Origin: a virus
DNA: 23,386 bases
Virus record (IMG/VR): IMGVR_UViG_3300033388_001731
Span: 1-23,386 of that record
Reading direction: 5' to 3' (one strand)
The notes below the pieces were generated by a model that saw only the letters and a list, made by a program, of their open reading frames with translations, had not been told where the DNA came from and did not search any database. A program made the translations under genes and the position numbers. Shown piece by piece: positions 7,282 through 13,907 of the stretch. Positions within the stretch are counted from its first letter, which is position 1. Every line of letters starts with the position of its first letter.

Positions 7282-7779
7282 TTAAAATGGTAAAATTACT
7301 ATATCATAGAGTTCTCCAGTTGGGCTATCATGGTGGTATATTTTAGCTTCATAATGTTCTGGAGATACTTTCTTTATTTTAAATATTAAGTCACAGTCTG
7401 GTACTATTTCTCTATATATATCAAAGGCATTATTTAGATCAAAGATTTTATGTCCAGTTCTGTTTCTCCAGCCCATGTTATACCCATAAACTTCTACTCT
7501 TGCTTTACCTTCATATTTACCAAATTCTTCTTGTATATCGTCTTTAAAATATTCAAAATGATATTGAGGTAAATATTGGTCGTATAAAAAATGGTCTTCT
7601 ATTTCTGCGTCTGTAACTTCTGAAGGGTCTCTATCTTCGTCCATTATTATACTCACCAGATACTCTTGTTTATCGTTTGTGAAAAACTCTATTTCTTGGT
7701 GTATATACTCATTGACATCATAGTAAGTATTCCAATGGCTACTTACTTCATTAATTACTAAGGGGTCTTTATTCGGCAT
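7282..7779 (-). CDS. Hypothetical acidic protein, 165 aa
   Basis: Not recognised. The protein is acidic and aromatic-rich, with a predicted helix-rich first half (EVSSHWNTYYDVNEYIHQEI) and a strand-rich second half (ARVEVYGYNMGWRNRTGHKI). The GYNMGWRNRTGHK segment near 114-126 is the most conserved-looking part. It overlaps the Api92-like gene by 11 bp, suggesting coupled translation and perhaps related function. No catalytic signature is visible. Confidence 0.55.
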   Translation of the reverse strand: MPNKDPLVINEVSSHWNTYYDVNEYIHQEIEFFTNDKQEYLVSIIMDEDRDPSEVTDAEIEDHFLYDQYLPQYHFEYFKDDIQEEFGKYEGKARVEVYGYNMGWRNRTGHKIFDLNNAFDIYREIVPDCDLIFKIKKVSPEHYEAKIYHHDSPTGELYDIVILPF

Positions 7780-8515
7780 AATCTTGATTTATTTTATTAA
7801 TAACTTTGTTTATATATTCTCTAATTTTCTTTTTGTCTTTTAATGTACTTTCGTTTTTTCTAAATTCATGATTTATCATTCTGTCCAATTCTTTATCTGT
7901 AATCTCTAAATAATAATCCAGAATTTCTTCTCTATCTTCTTCCTTTATAAAATCATCAAATAATTTCATCATGTGGTCGTACATATCATCTCCATCATAA
8001 TCTTCCATATGAATTATACTAAATAATCCATCATCAATGTTTTCTTTCATATCATCATGCCAGAAATCCGATAGCTTATACATTCCTTCTCTGTAAGAAT
8101 AATCTTTTTCATAACAATACAGCTCTCCTTTATTCCATATAAATTTTGTCTCTCCCATAAAGTCACAGCCGCTTTCTTCGTAAAACATTTCTGCTCCTAC
8201 TTTAAACTTATTGCATATCTCTCTTATTAATTTAACTGGAGGTGACCATGCGCTATCTCCAGATATATTAAGCGTACATTCATCATTTTTATTAAAGTTC
8301 TTACTATCTAAATCAGTTTCAAAATCCCACCAGCGCGTTCCATATTCATAGTAATCTCTTTCTTTATCCTCTGGGTTAAATTTTTTGTCCAGAATATAAT
8401 CTCCAAACTCAACAAAATAATTTGTTTTTTCATAGTAATTAAATTTGTCTTGTAATTTTTTAAGTGTTTTTTCTTTTCCGAAAATTTGTACACTGTTATA
8501 ACAATAGTTGGCCAT
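7769..8515 (-). CDS. Api92/DUF1281-like ferredoxin-fold protein
   Basis: The 248-residue protein carries the hallmark features of the phage/plasmid Api92-like (DUF1281, YubB ferredoxin-like) group: N-terminal MANYCYNSVQIFG, the YGTRWWDF segment at 58-65, SGDSAWSPPVKLI at 85-97, and a GAEMFYEESGCDFMGE segment at 107-122. In typical members the same order is MANWCYN..G, G.KWD, SAWSPP and YEE.G.DF.G. The C-terminal ~100 residues are an acidic then basic helical extension not needed for the family match. The biochemical role of this family is unknown. In phages and plasmids it travels with anti-restriction and early accessory genes. Confidence 0.75.
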   Translation of the reverse strand: MANYCYNSVQIFGKEKTLKKLQDKFNYYEKTNYFVEFGDYILDKKFNPEDKERDYYEYGTRWWDFETDLDSKNFNKNDECTLNISGDSAWSPPVKLIREICNKFKVGAEMFYEESGCDFMGETKFIWNKGELYCYEKDYSYREGMYKLSDFWHDDMKENIDDGLFSIIHMEDYDGDDMYDHMMKLFDDFIKEEDREEILDYYLEITDKELDRMINHEFRKNESTLKDKKKIREYINKVINKINQDYAE

Positions 8516-8517
8516 AT

Positions 8518-8901
8518 TTATAAATTTTTAATGTAAGTATTGATTAATTTTTTTGCTGTCATCTGCTTGATATCTTCCTTTGCTATTTCTTTATACATAT
8601 TATCCAAATCATCATCTGATATATTTACAAAGTCATTGTAATAATTTTGAAATACATTTAATATAAGAAGTAAATAATTTTTAGTTAATACAGTGTTTTT
8701 ATTATTTACATAATTATTGTAATGAGAATTATGTTCTGCATAAAACTTTATCATCTTAAATATTACTTCTTCTGTTAGTTCATCAAGTTCTTTTGAGCTG
8801 TATTCTTCTGTGCTATATATTTCTACAAGCTCTCTGACGTTTGAGTAAAACCCATCTGTCCATCTGTCCATTACTTCTGCTACCAGTTCTTTTTTATTCA
8901 T
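8518..8901 (-). CDS. Hypothetical helical protein, 127 aa
   Basis: Not recognised. The protein looks all-helical and acidic in its first 50 residues (DELTEEVIFKMIKFYAEHN) with an N/Y-rich centre (HSHYNNYVNNKNTV) and ends KKLINTYIKNL. The stop is 2 bp upstream of the Api92-like gene start, so both are probably in one transcript. It has no signal peptide, membrane segment or metal motif. Confidence 0.55.
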   Translation of the reverse strand: MNKKELVAEVMDRWTDGFYSNVRELVEIYSTEEYSSKELDELTEEVIFKMIKFYAEHNSHYNNYVNNKNTVLTKNYLLLILNVFQNYYNDFVNISDDDLDNMYKEIAKEDIKQMTAKKLINTYIKNL

Positions 8902-8966
8902 ATTTATTATTTAATTGATTAATAACTTTGGTAAAATTAAGTAATTAAATTGATATAACAAAATAA

Positions 8967-9269
8967 TTATTTATTAATAACTTTAACTTGCGGTACTTCA
9001 GCTCTCCAATTTGGATACGTTTCCTCGTCTGTAAGGCATTTAAATTCTATTCTGATATCTTCATACCCTTTATTGTATGCGTTTAAAATAATAGCGTCTT
9101 CGTGTATTCTGTCTGTATGGTCTTTGATATGGTAAAGCTGCCATATCATTCCATTTGGCTGTGTGCGGATTATTATTGAATATGGAAATTGTATTGGTTT
9201 TTGGCCAGTATAAATACAATGTTCTTTTCTAAAATCTAAGTGGGTTTTGTAGCTCGTATAATCTTTCAT
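8967..9269 (-). CDS. Hypothetical protein, 100 aa
   Basis: Not recognised. It has an N-terminal TSYKTHLDFRKEHCIYTGQK stretch and a strand-rich middle (FPYSIIIRTQPNGMIWQLYHI). It ends in a short basic strand. It is the first gene of a new leftward unit: a perfect TAnnTTTG box lies upstream at 9298-9305 and a terminator ends the previous unit at 9333-9366. Confidence 0.55.
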   Translation of the reverse strand: MKDYTSYKTHLDFRKEHCIYTGQKPIQFPYSIIIRTQPNGMIWQLYHIKDHTDRIHEDAIILNAYNKGYEDIRIEFKCLTDEETYPNWRAEVPQVKVINK

Positions 9270-9297
9270 AATAAAAAAATTTAAATTAATAATTGAG

Positions 9298-9305
9298 CAA
9301 ATTTA
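9298..9305 (-). promoter_or_regulatory. Candidate Bacteroidetes -7 promoter box (TAAATTTG)
   Basis: The minus strand reads TAAATTTG here, a full match to TAnnTTTG. It lies 29 bp upstream of the ATG at 9269 and directly after an intrinsic terminator. A second near-match, TTACTTTG, lies at 9319-9326. No clear -33 TTG box at the usual spacing is seen. Confidence 0.45.
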
Positions 9306-9332
9306 GATTTAAACTGTGCAAAGTAATTGCAT

Positions 9333-9366
9333 AAAAAAAAGTCCAGATTTTGAAAAATGGACTTTT
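9333..9366 (-). terminator. Intrinsic terminator after the 94-aa gene
   Basis: A perfect 9-bp inverted repeat, AAAAGTCCA (9337-9345) and TGGACTTTT (9358-9366), encloses a 12-nt loop. On the minus strand it is followed by a T run (A residues at 9333-9340, part of which also sits in the stem). It lies 27 bp after the stop at 9393. Confidence 0.75.
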
Positions 9367-9392
9367 AGATCTAAAGACGTGTTTTTTGGGTA

Positions 9393-9677
9393 TTATCTGG
9401 GTAACACTATGGCTTCAAGTAAGATTTTTTCTGCACATTCTGGACCTTCAAAATATAATTCTGTGTCTTCATGTTGGTAAATTTCGTATCCATTTTCTTG
9501 AATATCTTGTTCTGCTTTGGATACATATTCTTTAAAGAATTTTTTTGCTTCGTCTTCTGATTTAAAATATCGGCTATCAATATAATCCAATAAACCTTGA
9601 TAGTGATGTACTGCGTATATAAACTCTATTTTTGTTTGATACGCTTTTCTAATTATAGCTTCGTGTTGTAACTCCAT
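9393..9677 (-). CDS. Hypothetical protein, 94 aa
   Basis: Not recognised. The sequence suggests an alpha/beta fold: a long helix (HEAIIRKAYQTKIEFIYAVH), then SEDEAKKFFKEYVSKAEQDI, then an acidic strand-rich end. It is transcribed as its own short unit, since a hairpin with four T residues lies upstream at 9715-9736 and a strong terminator downstream at 9333-9366. Confidence 0.55.
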   Translation of the reverse strand: MELQHEAIIRKAYQTKIEFIYAVHHYQGLLDYIDSRYFKSEDEAKKFFKEYVSKAEQDIQENGYEIYQHEDTELYFEGPECAEKILLEAIVLPR

Positions 9678-9714
9678 TATTATTATTTTAGTTAATATTT
9701 GGTCTTCTACTGCG

Positions 9715-9736
9715 AAAAGCCGACCAGTTGGTCAGC
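9715..9736 (-). terminator. Terminator-like hairpin after the 77-aa gene
   Basis: On the minus strand, GC-x-GACCA / TGGTC-x-GC (plus 9719-9736) forms a stem of about 8 bp with a single mismatch and a 2-nt loop, and is followed by TTTT (A run at 9715-9718). It lies 24 bp after the stop of the gene ending at 9761. The T run is short, so termination may be partial. Confidence 0.5.
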
Positions 9737-9760
9737 TAATCACAGAAACAAACACAAATA

Positions 9761-9994
9761 TTAGCGGTATAAATCTTTAATTTCAAACACTTCGGTTGTA
9801 CCGAATTTTGCTTTTACTCTTTCAAGTTGTTCTTGTGCGTGTGTGTATTGTTCCCAATGGAAAGGCAATACTTGATAATCTTTTTTATCGTCAAGCAAGT
9901 AATTCTGGAGAATTATTTTTTCTTGCTGTTTTACAATTTTGGACCATAAATTTATATTATATTCCAGTTGTTCTAATTCGTTTTTTATATGCAT
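9761..9994 (-). CDS. Hypothetical helical protein, 77 aa
   Basis: Not recognised. The protein appears to be two helices (KNELEQLEYNINLWSKIVKQ and HWEQYTHAQEQLERVKAKFG) joined by a loop, with coiled-coil character. The start is 8 bp after the stop of the 126-aa gene, so the two probably form a small operon that ends at the hairpin 9715-9736. Confidence 0.5.
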   Translation of the reverse strand: MHIKNELEQLEYNINLWSKIVKQQEKIILQNYLLDDKKDYQVLPFHWEQYTHAQEQLERVKAKFGTTEVFEIKDLYR

Positions 9995-10002
9995 AATTTT
10001 TA

Positions 10003-10383
10003 TTATTTATGAAAGTTTATATTTATTTCTTTTTCAATTAATCTCATCAAATGACCCGCGATAAATAGAAAATAATTTTCTACTATTTGGTCTTTCTTTT
10101 TTTCTGGAAATTTACCTTCAACAAGGCGTTCAGCTTGTTTAATCATTTGGTCGGGATATGCTTCACAAAAATTAAAAGCTAATCCGCTCAAATAATCTGC
10201 AAGGCGTTCTTGTGTGTTTGGGTATCTTTTAAGGTTGTATGGATAGTTGATTTGTCTTTCTATGGTCTCGGCTAAATAGTGCAGCTTTTCGCTGTCGCTG
10301 AGGTGGTCCACATCTTCGTTAATATCCGCAAGTATTTCATTTCTGAAATTTAACTTGAATTTATTGCTGTTTGTTTTTAACAT
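10003..10383 (-). CDS. Hypothetical helical protein, 126 aa
   Basis: Not recognised. I place the start at the ATG at 10383 rather than at 10428. The longer frame would begin inside a 7-bp GC hairpin (10420-10438) and add 15 unlike, hydrophobic residues, while the ATG at 10383 has the usual AT-rich leader. The product is helical throughout, with YPNTQERLADYLSGLAFNFC near 54-73 as its most distinctive segment. Base composition is somewhat richer in G and C here than in the replication block. Confidence 0.5.
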   Translation of the reverse strand: MLKTNSNKFKLNFRNEILADINEDVDHLSDSEKLHYLAETIERQINYPYNLKRYPNTQERLADYLSGLAFNFCEAYPDQMIKQAERLVEGKFPEKKKDQIVENYFLFIAGHLMRLIEKEININFHK

Positions 10384-10419
10384 TTTAGTAAATTTAATTA
10401 GTATTATTTTTAGTAATAG

Positions 10420-10438
10420 ACGCGGCATAAAGCCGCGT
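10420..10438 (-). terminator. GC-rich hairpin between two leftward genes
   Basis: A perfect 7-bp stem, ACGCGGC (10420-10426) and GCCGCGT (10432-10438), encloses a 5-nt loop. It lies between the gene ending at 10463 and the ATG at 10383. It has no T run on the minus strand, so it may be a 3'-end stabiliser or 5' leader hairpin rather than a true terminator. Confidence 0.45.
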
Positions 10439-10462
10439 TTCGCTGTTCTCAGCTCGTCAGTA

Positions 10463-10726
10463 TTACGCTATTTGAAACTCGCGGACGCTCTTTCTCTTGC
10501 CGCAAGGGGATACGCTTACAAGCTCAGTAATAAAGCCGCTGCGGTCCTTATATACGATTTCTTGACCTCCTAAGTTTTCAAACCATGCAATGGTTTCATC
10601 TGAGGTAATACGTTCGTATGTTTTAAGGTCTATTTGTTCCTCTTCCATTTTTTCCATCTGCCATTGTGGAAGTGGTCGGTAGTCCTCGTTGAGGTGGTAA
10701 GTTGCATAAGTGAGGTTAATCTTCAT
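10463..10726 (-). CDS. Hypothetical protein, 87 aa
   Basis: Not recognised. The product has an acidic helical middle (PQWQMEKMEEEQIDLKTYER) and a strand-rich end (QEIVYKDRSGFITELVSVSP) that suggests a small alpha/beta fold. The ATG is only 15 bp after a strong GC hairpin (10742-10764). That leaves no room for a promoter between them, so the hairpin must be partly read through or processed. Confidence 0.5.
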   Translation of the reverse strand: MKINLTYATYHLNEDYRPLPQWQMEKMEEEQIDLKTYERITSDETIAWFENLGGQEIVYKDRSGFITELVSVSPCGKRKSVREFQIA

Positions 10727-10741
10727 AATATAAAAATTTGT

Positions 10742-10764
10742 GAGCGGGGGAATTTTCCCCGCTC
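10742..10764 (-). terminator. GC-rich terminator-like hairpin
   Basis: A perfect 8-bp stem, GAGCGGGG (10742-10749) and CCCCGCTC (10757-10764), encloses a 7-nt loop, 15 bp after the stop of the gene ending at 10780. On the minus strand the T-rich stretch begins about 4 nt after the stem (ACAAATTTTTA), weaker than a classic terminator. Confidence 0.55.
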
Positions 10765-10779
10765 TGGTTAGTAAATTGA

Positions 10780-11130
10780 TTAATAATTAACAAGTGATTT
10801 CATGAATTTCCAGTCCGACAATCTCCAGTCAAACAATAGATTATTGGCCACCATTCGGACCGCTTCAAAGCTCATATCTGGCTTCTTATCCTTGATACAG
10901 TCCAGAAGGATTTCATAATATACATTTGACACATTCCACTCCGCTTCATCTTTCATCATAGATAATGAAGTTTTAAAGCCCGTTTTCGGTTGGTCTTTGT
11001 AGGTTAATTTAATTCGTTCAAGTTCGTTAAAAACTTTTGTTTGATACAATAGAACAAAATCAGAAACAGACCCGCAAACGTAATTTTTTCGCTGCTTATC
11101 TGTAATGGTGATAATAGGTTTTTTTATCAT
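10780..11130 (-). CDS. Hypothetical protein, first gene of the left arm, 116 aa
   Basis: Not recognised. As the first leftward gene it would be expressed earliest if the arm reads from the centre. It has a strand-rich start (MIKKPIITITDKQRKNYVCG) followed by helices (KVFNELERIKLTY), and W-containing C-terminal helices (LLFDWRLSDWKFMKSLV). The helical C-terminal half with positively charged patches could suit a small regulator, but there is no clear helix-turn-helix. The terminator-like hairpin at 10742-10764 follows it. Confidence 0.55.
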   Translation of the reverse strand: MIKKPIITITDKQRKNYVCGSVSDFVLLYQTKVFNELERIKLTYKDQPKTGFKTSLSMMKDEAEWNVSNVYYEILLDCIKDKKPDMSFEAVRMVANNLLFDWRLSDWKFMKSLVNY

Positions 11131-11167
11131 GTTTATTTATTTAATTAATATTTGTAATGCAATTATA

Positions 11168-11175
11168 CAAAATAA
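11168..11175 (-). promoter_or_regulatory. Candidate leftward promoter -7 box (TTATTTTG)
   Basis: The minus strand reads TTATTTTG, one base off TAnnTTTG, 38 bp upstream of the ATG at 11130. The same octamer occurs at 8959-8966, upstream of the 127-aa gene. The surroundings are extremely AT-rich, so chance matches are likely. Confidence 0.3.
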
Positions 11176-11283
11176 TATTAATATAAATGCAAGAAAAGTA
11201 TAATAATTTTATAAAAATAAGCTCATGTTAATAAATAAATTAATATTGTTAATAACTATTTAATAATCAATAAATTACACTGA

Positions 11284-11580
11284 CTTTGTCGGTCGGTTTT
11301 GTTTGTGTTCGGTCGTGTTCGCTCTGGGGTAAAGGGGAAGCTCCGAACGTGTGCAGCTCCCCAGACGGGGGAAGGAGGACGGGAAAGGACGGGACGCGGT
11401 CCAGCATATGGAGACCAAACAAGGCCACCAGCAGCCACCACCAGACGACCAGCAGCAGACCAACGACAGGCCAACGGGTCAAAAGTAAAAGCCAAAACAA
11501 CCAGCCAAAAAAAAACAAATCACAACCCCCCACCCCAAAAAAAAAGCGTTTTTCTGACGGCACGTGTGCGCGCATAACGT
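11284..11580 (+). other. Compositionally extreme non-coding block between the two arms
   Basis: This stretch is GC-rich inside an AT-rich genome and is sharply partitioned. Positions 11284-11330 contain no A and are G/T-rich. Positions 11331-11400 are G-rich, with GGACGGGA repeated around 11377-11394. Positions 11411-11548 contain only three T residues and are C/A-rich. TCTGGGG (11323-11329) pairs with CCCCAGA (11359-11365). Frames crossing it on both strands give low-complexity, unlikely proteins. The adjoining 11131-11283 is plain AT-rich sequence with no gene. Role unknown: origin, packaging site, structured RNA or Rho-binding RNA are all possible. Confidence 0.5.
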
Positions 11581-11620
11581 AGTAGTACCCTCAACCCCTA
11601 ATTATCTAACAAAAATTTAT

Positions 11621-11628
11621 TATCTTTA
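11621..11628 (+). promoter_or_regulatory. Candidate rightward promoter -7 box (TATCTTTA)
   Basis: The box matches TAnnTTTG at seven of eight positions and is 23 bp from the ATG at 11644, close to the spacing seen at 14785 and 23325. The preceding TTTATTA resembles the upstream part of the other right-arm boxes. Confidence 0.45.
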
Positions 11629-11643
11629 CAAAAAAAAGAAATC

Positions 11644-11877
11644 ATGGCATACGAAAAAAGAATATCACCAGGCAGTAATATTTCTGATATGGTAGACGGT
11701 CTATATGTAAAGGACGGTCGTTTAATAAATGCAAGACCTGACGGTATGAGTGGAATACAACAAGCGTCTATGTATAGATCACAAATGAAAAAACAATACA
11801 AGATAGATTGTATAGCAGACGGTATTGAAAGAGCAAAGATGAGAATGGACGGTGATAAAAATATTTACGAACTATAA
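11644..11877 (+). CDS. Hypothetical protein, first gene of the right arm, 77 aa
   Basis: Not recognised. This small, mildly basic protein begins MAYEKRISPGSNISDMVDGL and contains KDGRLINARPDGMSGIQQAS (23-42), a plausible conserved loop. The rest is helical (SQMKKQYKIDCIADGIERAK). It is a single-gene transcription unit: it has its own promoter-like box at 11621 and a strong terminator at 11907-11939. Being isolated between two control regions, it could be regulatory or a separately expressed virion component. Confidence 0.55.
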   Translation: MAYEKRISPGSNISDMVDGLYVKDGRLINARPDGMSGIQQASMYRSQMKKQYKIDCIADGIERAKMRMDGDKNIYEL

Positions 11878-11906
11878 GACTTCCCCGTTGTTTTAGTTAG
11901 TGAAAG

Positions 11907-11939
11907 TAGGGCGATCAAAAAGATTGTCCTATTTTTTTT
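11907..11939 (+). terminator. Intrinsic terminator of the 77-aa gene
   Basis: A 10-bp stem, TAGGGCGATC (11907-11916) and GATTGTCCTA (11922-11931), with two G-U wobbles and an AAAAA loop is followed by eight T residues (11932-11939). This is a textbook Rho-independent terminator. Confidence 0.85.
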
Positions 11940-11944
11940 ACTAT

Positions 11945-11984
11945 ATGTCGCGTTTATGTCGCGTTTATGTCGCGTTTATGTCGC
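11945..11984 (+). repeat. Tandem 11-bp repeats (iteron-like), 3.6 copies
   Basis: The unit ATGTCGCGTTT repeats exactly at 11945, 11956 and 11967, with a partial ATGTCGC at 11978-11984. A related TATGTCGTA occurs at 12052-12060 and its reverse complement at 12150-12158. The 11-bp period is one helical turn, so bound proteins would line up on one face. Plausible roles are replication iterons or operators for the chaperonin operon. Confidence 0.65.
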
Positions 11985-12076
11985 TTCTAAAACTTTAGGT
12001 AACTTGACTTAACTTATTAATTTACAATATATTATATAAAAACTATGTTATTATGTCGTACTTAATTAGTAAAAAG

Positions 12077-12117
12077 TAAATAAAAAAATATATATTATAT
12101 AAATAAAAAAATATATA
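12077..12117 (+). repeat. AT-only 18-bp direct repeats (possible unwinding element)
   Basis: The 18-mer with TAAAT, seven A residues and TATATA occurs exactly at 12077-12094 and 12100-12117, in a stretch with almost no G or C. It lies between the two copies of the TATGTCGTA motif. Low duplex stability fits an origin unwinding element, but AT-rich promoter DNA is an alternative. The rest of 11985-12180 holds no gene. Confidence 0.5.
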
Positions 12118-12180
12118 AAGAGCCATAGAAATTCAAGATAAACTGGAATTACGACATACGCTTCATTATATTTATTTTGT

Positions 12181-12188
12181 TATATTTG
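12181..12188 (+). promoter_or_regulatory. Candidate groEL promoter -7 box (TATATTTG)
   Basis: This perfect TAnnTTTG octamer lies 34 bp upstream of the groEL ATG at 12215, just after the repeat-rich region. No convincing -33 TTG is seen at the expected spacing. Confidence 0.5.
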
Positions 12189-12214
12189 CCATAATATAAT
12201 TAAATTAAATTCAA

Positions 12215-13804
12215 ATGACTTACATTCCAAAGACCTTGAGTTTTGATGATGAAGGTAGATCAAAATTAATCACAGGCATAACATCAATATCTAAAACAGT
12301 AAAGAGTACATTAGGGCCATTAGGTAAAACAGTATTGTTAGAATCTCCTGAGCATACATCAGGTATGACAATAACTAAAGATGGGGTTACAGTAGCTCGT
12401 TCTATATTTCTAAATGATCCTATTGAAAACCTTGCTGTTCAAATGATGAAGGGTGCAGCAGATAGAACTGCTAATTCAGCTGGTGATGGTACAACAACTG
12501 CTATAGTATTGACAGAAGCAATTGTCATGGCAGGTCAAGAGTTTATTAAACCTGAGCATAATACCACAGAGATTATTAGACATATAAATAAATTAACTCA
12601 AGATGTTATAAGTGGAGTAAAAAAGAAATCAAGAAAGATTACTAAAGATCGTTTATTAGATGTTGCTTGTATTTCAGCAAACAATGACAAGTCTATTGGT
12701 AATATAATAGCTGATGCTTATGACAAGGTTGGTATAAATGGAATAGTGACTGTTGAAAGATCTAAAAGTTCTTCAACATATGCAGAGGTTACAAACGGAT
12801 TAAAAATAGAAAGGGGTTATTCGTCAAACTTATTTATTAATAATCAAAAGAAAGACGAGTGTATACTTGAAGATGTTAAGATTTTAGTATGTGATGCTTC
12901 TATAGAAAGTATATTGCAAATAGAAAATGTTTTAAAGCCAGTAATAAATAACGGTGACAAGTTATTAATTATAGCTCCATGTTCAACTAACGTGATTAAT
13001 ACGTTAGCAGCTAACGTAGTTCGTAATGGATTAAAGTTTTGCAATATAGCCCCACCATCATTTGGATACAAAACCCATGAACTAATGCAAGATATAGCAT
13101 TAGCAGTAGGAGCTAAATACTTTAGTGAAAAAACTGGAGACGACTTAAGTCTTATTATGCCAAAAGATTTAGGTTATGCAGATAAAATAATTTGTAACAA
13201 TGAAAGTACCATTGTTATTAAAGAAGATAATAATACTGAAGAACTACAAATTAGAATAGAAGAATTAAAAGAAGCCAGAGATTCAGTAGAAAAAAATGTA
13301 GACAGAAAGTTTATCAATGAAAGAATAGCAAGTTTAGCTGGATCTATTGGCTGTATATATGTTGGAGGTAATAGTGATATAGAGCAAAAAGAAAAGTATG
13401 ATAGAGTAGATGACTCTGTATGTGCAGTTAGATCAGCATTAGAAGAAGGTATAGTTGCTGGTGGAGGTATCTCATTATTTCGCGCATCTTTACTTTTAGA
13501 CAAACACAAAAGTAAAGATGAAAATGCTGAGGTAGCTTCATTAATTTTAAAGACAGCATTAAGGGCACCTATTAAACAAATCATAGATAATGGAGGAAAG
13601 GATTTTGATAAAATAATTAATCATATATTTGATAAACCATACAATACGGGTTATGATTTAAAGAATGATTGTTTTGGTGATATGTTTAAGATGGGTGTAA
13701 TAGATCCATTAAAAGTAACAAAGAACGCATTAATAAATGCAGTTAGTGTTGCAACAACAATATTAAGCACTAATGCTATTGTAACTAACGTAAGAGTAGA
13801 ATAA
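12215..13804 (+). CDS. groEL: Phage-encoded chaperonin GroEL (Cpn60)
   Basis: The 529-residue protein matches GroEL from end to end (E. coli 548). Signatures include TLGPLGKT (32-39), TKDGVTVA (54-61), NSAGDGTTTA (87-96, with the ATP-binding D91 equivalent to E. coli D87), RGYSSNLFINN (200-210), the apical-domain stretch LLIIAPCSTNV, and VDDSVCAVRSALEEGIVAGGG (398-418, with D399 or D400 equivalent to the catalytic D398). The C-terminal GGM repeats of bacterial GroEL are absent; it ends IVTNVRVE. Key residues are intact, so it should be an active ATP-driven folding chamber, probably for phage virion proteins. groES follows two small ORFs downstream. Confidence 0.97.
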   Translation: MTYIPKTLSFDDEGRSKLITGITSISKTVKSTLGPLGKTVLLESPEHTSGMTITKDGVTVARSIFLNDPIENLAVQMMKGAADRTANSAGDGTTTAIVLTEAIVMAGQEFIKPEHNTTEIIRHINKLTQDVISGVKKKSRKITKDRLLDVACISANNDKSIGNIIADAYDKVGINGIVTVERSKSSSTYAEVTNGLKIERGYSSNLFINNQKKDECILEDVKILVCDASIESILQIENVLKPVINNGDKLLIIAPCSTNVINTLAANVVRNGLKFCNIAPPSFGYKTHELMQDIALAVGAKYFSEKTGDDLSLIMPKDLGYADKIICNNESTIVIKEDNNTEELQIRIEELKEARDSVEKNVDRKFINERIASLAGSIGCIYVGGNSDIEQKEKYDRVDDSVCAVRSALEEGIVAGGGISLFRASLLLDKHKSKDENAEVASLILKTALRAPIKQIIDNGGKDFDKIINHIFDKPYNTGYDLKNDCFGDMFKMGVIDPLKVTKNALINAVSVATTILSTNAIVTNVRVE

Positions 13805-13805
13805 T

Positions 13806-13907
13806 ATGATTAGGCTGTTATTGTGGTTATTTAGGGTAAGGGATATTAATAAAATAGAATCAAATTTAAAAAAATATGAAAGTAAACAGCAGAACACAGC
13901 AGTTTAG
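13806..13907 (+). CDS. Small hydrophobic N-terminal peptide, 33 aa
   Basis: The ATG lies one base after the groEL stop and the frame runs into the next gene, overlapping it by 32 bp. The first nine residues, MIRLLLWLF, are hydrophobic and the rest is a charged helix. It might be a small membrane-associated peptide. Without it, groEL and the 76-aa gene are separated by about 70 bp. The evidence is only position and an intact frame. Confidence 0.3.
   Translation: MIRLLLWLFRVRDINKIESNLKKYESKQQNTAV

Noticed and set aside
10384-10428. Longer N-terminus for the 126-aa gene starting at 10428
   Set aside because: It would begin inside a perfect GC hairpin and add a hydrophobic stretch unlike the rest; the ATG at 10383 has the usual leader.
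11256-11582. Several open frames of 62-102 codons on both strands in the GC-rich block
   Set aside because: They are low-complexity products of the skewed composition (W/L/F runs on one strand, K/P/Q/T runs on the other), overlap each other in multiple frames and look like no protein family.
11945-11984. CRISPR array from the tandem repeats
   Set aside because: The repeats are 11 bp with no spacers between them, and no cas genes are present.
13174-13584. 136-codon minus-strand frame opposite groEL
   Set aside because: It is a shadow of the strongly conserved groEL frame, with Ser/Leu-rich composition and no context.
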